From the NCBI RefSeq assembly GCF_034190915.1, contig NW_026947484.1:70697482-70761481 (forward strand): 64,000 nt of DNA, written 5' to 3'. Under the pieces are notes generated by a model. The model made no database searches, had not been told where the DNA came from, and saw only the letters and a program-made list of their open reading frames with translations. This DNA comes from Cavia porcellus. Taxonomy: Eukaryota > Chordata > Mammalia > Rodentia > Caviidae. The first letter of the stretch is position 1; every line of letters begins with the position of its first letter. The position numbers and the translations under genes are program-made. Positions 61,148-64,000 of the stretch are shown in pieces.

Positions 61148-62699
61148 CAAAATAGAACATTCATTGTAAAAGGATGTGTGCATGGAATACGTAAGAACCA
61201 GCTAATATGCAGTGACCTGAGTGCAGGTGGGTAGAGATGCAAGATTTGGACAAAGAGTTGATCAGCACCCTGGCTGGTCTGGCTGAGCTGAGGCAAGTTC
61301 TGGGAGGAAGAGAGAGAGCACTGCTTTGGACTCGCTCTCCTCTCTCTCTGTATATTTCTGTCAGCAATCACCTGTTCATCCTCTCAAAATTAGCCAAAAC
61401 TGAAGGGAGAGCACAGGAGAAATCCATGAGTCACCAGTGGATTTGCAAGTACACACACAGCAAACACATGTGAAAACACACCTGCTAATATACAGTTTCT
61501 CTTCTTGATACATTTGTGTGAGGGGGATCCGGTGTAGTCATGATGCAAATTTAGGTCACTCAGTTTTGGTGAGTCTCTTTTTTTTTCCCATGAGCAGCAA
61601 TATTTTTCAAGTCCAGTTAGCAAAAGTTTTGATACTATAGTGACAAATACAAAGATAGGAGATTTAGCTAGGAAAAAACCTTCCACCAACAGTCATGTGA
61701 ATAAATATTTAGAAAAAGTAACAAATGTCTGTAGCAACAGTGTTCCGATGAGAGAGGATTAAATAACACAGTGCCTTGCCTGGAGGCTTACTCCACAACT
61801 GCAGAGTTCAGTCCTCATAACACTGAAAAAGATGATAAAGAAGGTGGTAAACCACAGTTTTGTGGAGCAGAAAAGTACAGTCTTAGAGGAAGGACCTAGC
61901 AAGAAAACTAAAAATCAGTGCAAGAATTGGGAGCAAAATTCAAACTCTAAGATTGGATTTGCACATATCATTGTGATTGGTGATGTTAACAGGAACGAGA
62001 CTACAGGAGGGATATTTAGCTTAGTTGTAATTACAATCTGTGAGGTAGAGGCTGAGCTGCCTGAGAGATACAGCAAGCTGTGGGTTTGACAGGCTTCCCA
62101 GGGGTAGCACTCCGGACAGAGTTCTGCTTTGTGTAGAGGTAAGATGAGACACAGAAAAAATAGCTAGACCTATGACAGAGATAGCAAAGGAAAACTCCAG
62201 TCTTTCCTGAAAAAGGAGGCAGTGGGAACATCAATTGGCCAAGTTAAATATGAGCAGAAACACGGGGCTAAGGCTCGAGGCTACTATGCTTTGGAGCCAG
62301 AAATGGAATTTCTACTGCCATAAAGAAAGGAATTAGGGAAAGTGTCCCATCCCTGTGAAGACGTCTCTCATTCCTCCAAAGGCATTGTGAACTGTTTCAG
62401 GGTAGTAATCCCTTGTTGTCTCTATATGGTGATAGTCTACCTAAATGAAATTAACTTCTGATTTTATACTTTAGTAACGAAGAAATGCTGAAATGGCTAA
62501 TTTATATTATGAAAGTATAAAAGTCACTTAAATATCCTCTTCTCATATAATTACAAACATTACGTCCCTTTGTAGGTAAGAAAACTTAAGATGATTATTT
62601 TATGTACCAAAAGATTGAGCAGTGTATGCCCAGATACAGTTAGACATTATGTGTGATTCTAACTTTGAAAGTCTTTCTGGAAAAGTTTAGAATTTGAAT
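61148..62699. other. Non-coding stretch, nothing firmly recognised
   Basis: About 61768-61830 has an ID-like phrase (gtgccttgcctggagg, then gagttcagtcctcat), possibly an old ID. Frames on both strands have no domain. Confidence 0.4.
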
Positions 62700-63215
62700 G
62701 GTGAAGTGAGGGAAGCAGATTGCCTTCCTTAATCCTCTACCCCTTAATATGGGTGGGCACCACGTCATCTCTTGAGGGCCTAAATAGATCAGAAAGACCT
62801 GGCAGAAAGATGTGACTTCGTATTCTCCTTGCTTGAAGGATTGTGTGGGCTCCTGATCTTCTGCTTTTATATTCCTGGTTCTGTAGCCTTCGGATGGGCG
62901 CTTTATCTCAAGCCTTTAAATTGTACCACTTGTTTTTGTTAGAGGTCCCTAGGTTGCAATAAACTTTTTCTTCCTGCCTTCTCTTTCTTTATCCCATCCT
63001 ATTGCATTCCACTGCTTGTTCATGACATGCATACTTAATGAGAATCAATCTAATTTTTTTTTCACTTGCTCTTTTATTTGTTGAACATTTATTTTATCGC
63101 ATGTAATAGAATAGCTGGATATGAATGGATATATTTATATGTTATATATATACAACGTATACACTATGGGTTCTGTTGATTGTTTCTCTGGATAATCTTG
63201 AATAATATACTGTAT
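62700..63215 (+). mobile_element. MLT1 LTR (MaLR)
   Basis: Reads in order as MLT1: 'gcagattgccttccttaatc', 'tatgggtgggcaccacgtca', 'gagggcctaaatagatcaga', 'tagccttcggatgggc', then after a less clear middle 'gggttctgttgattgtttct' and 'ctggataatcttgaataata'. The middle (about 62990-63110) may hold a small insertion or a diverged part. Confidence 0.75.
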
Positions 63216-64000
63216 TAACTGAAAAAATTTAAGTTACTGATGAAACTATCACACAGTAAGGGACAAAGACTGAATGTCCACATGTAACCACAAATATAGT
63301 TAACTTAAATGCCATATTCTATTGACCTCTGCGCTAAATAGCTGAGTTAAAAGTTATATAGATTATTGTCATTGAAATATTATTGTTTAATACATGGTAC
63401 TTGACATAGGTGTAAATACTCTGAATGTTGGCCTACTTAACTAAAAGTTATAATAATGTGATTTCTTGTACTTAAGAGCATTATTTTTTATATAATTTCT
63501 GAGTTCACCAGAAAAAATGCAATTTTATAAGAATATAATAATATAGTAACAGCAGGTAAATACTTTAAAACTAAATATTTATTAAAATATTTATTTGTGT
63601 GTGGGGATGGCAAATTACACTTAACAAAGATTTTTGTATTTGAGTCTAAGCCTAGTAAAAGGTAAGAGTTTGCAGAACCATGGATATACACTCGATGTTG
63701 ATAATTCAGTCTGATATGTTTAAATTTGAGACTATCATTCATTTCTAAATTTTTTAACTCCAGAATTTTCTAAGGAGGAAAGATCAAACTGAAATTATTA
63801 GGTGTTTATTTAAAAAAAGTTTGTTAAAGAGATCAGAGATTTTTCAAGAGACATAGAGTATTCATGGAACTTTCCCGTTGCTAATATCTTAATGTTTTCT
63901 GAAGAGTATCTGATGACTTTGATGATACAGCCCACTGGAATTTCTTTATCGTTTTGTCCGTACATTTTTTTGATCTAATGTATGGCAATTATACACATTA
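63216..64000. other. AT-rich right end, nothing recognised
   Basis: No coding frame, RNA or named repeat seen. Confidence 0.45.

Overview
The window is mammalian nuclear DNA: AT-rich, dense in interspersed repeats, with no convincing protein-coding exon, rRNA, functional tRNA or CRISPR array on either strand. The repeat content points to a rodent. It has tRNA-Ala-derived ID SINEs with A-rich tails and target-site duplications, B1-dID-type dimers (a B1 monomer joined to a degenerate ID), and MaLR solo LTRs of the ORR1/MST/MLT type. Typical murine B2 and Lx elements were not seen and B1-dID dimers are present, so a non-muroid rodent is more likely. The ID sequence, with a fully paired anticodon arm and a GGTACC near its end, made me think of a hystricomorph (mole-rat or caviomorph), but that is inference. 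All longer open frames fall in repeats, microsatellites or non-repetitive AT-rich DNA without codon structure. The window is best read as intergenic or deep intronic.

Layout. 1-9.5 kb: a MaLR LTR cut by the window edge, a B1-dID, an antisense ERV-like LTR (4.74-5.38 kb), a MaLR remnant and microsatellites. 9.5-22.8 kb: a complete MaLR solo LTR, old L1 and L2 remnants, B1-dIDs, an ID and a hAT-like remnant. 22.8-29.5 kb: one long, decayed, plus-strand L1 with three later insertions. These are an 831-bp composite element in ORF1 (16-bp TSD), a MaLR LTR in ORF2, and a 194-bp piece of ~150-bp repeat near the end of ORF2. 29.6-45 kb: an ID, an ERV-like LTR, L1, MIR and L2 remnants, MaLR LTRs and a second locus of the ~150-bp tandem repeat (41.4-41.8 kb). 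45-64 kb: MER5, a near-perfect 104-bp inverted repeat (45,961-46,208), more L1, L2 and ID copies, and an MLT1 LTR at the right end.

Three things stand out. First, the inverted repeat at 46.0 kb has 104-nt arms, a 40-nt spacer and four differences, all transitions. Second, the composite retroelement at 23.33-24.16 kb has a GC-richer 57-61-bp tandem repeat at its 5' end, a ~150-bp tandem repeat towards its 3' end, and the signs of L1-mediated insertion. Third, the same ~150-bp repeat occurs at three places in the window. Family names come from recalled consensus patterns; no database search was run.
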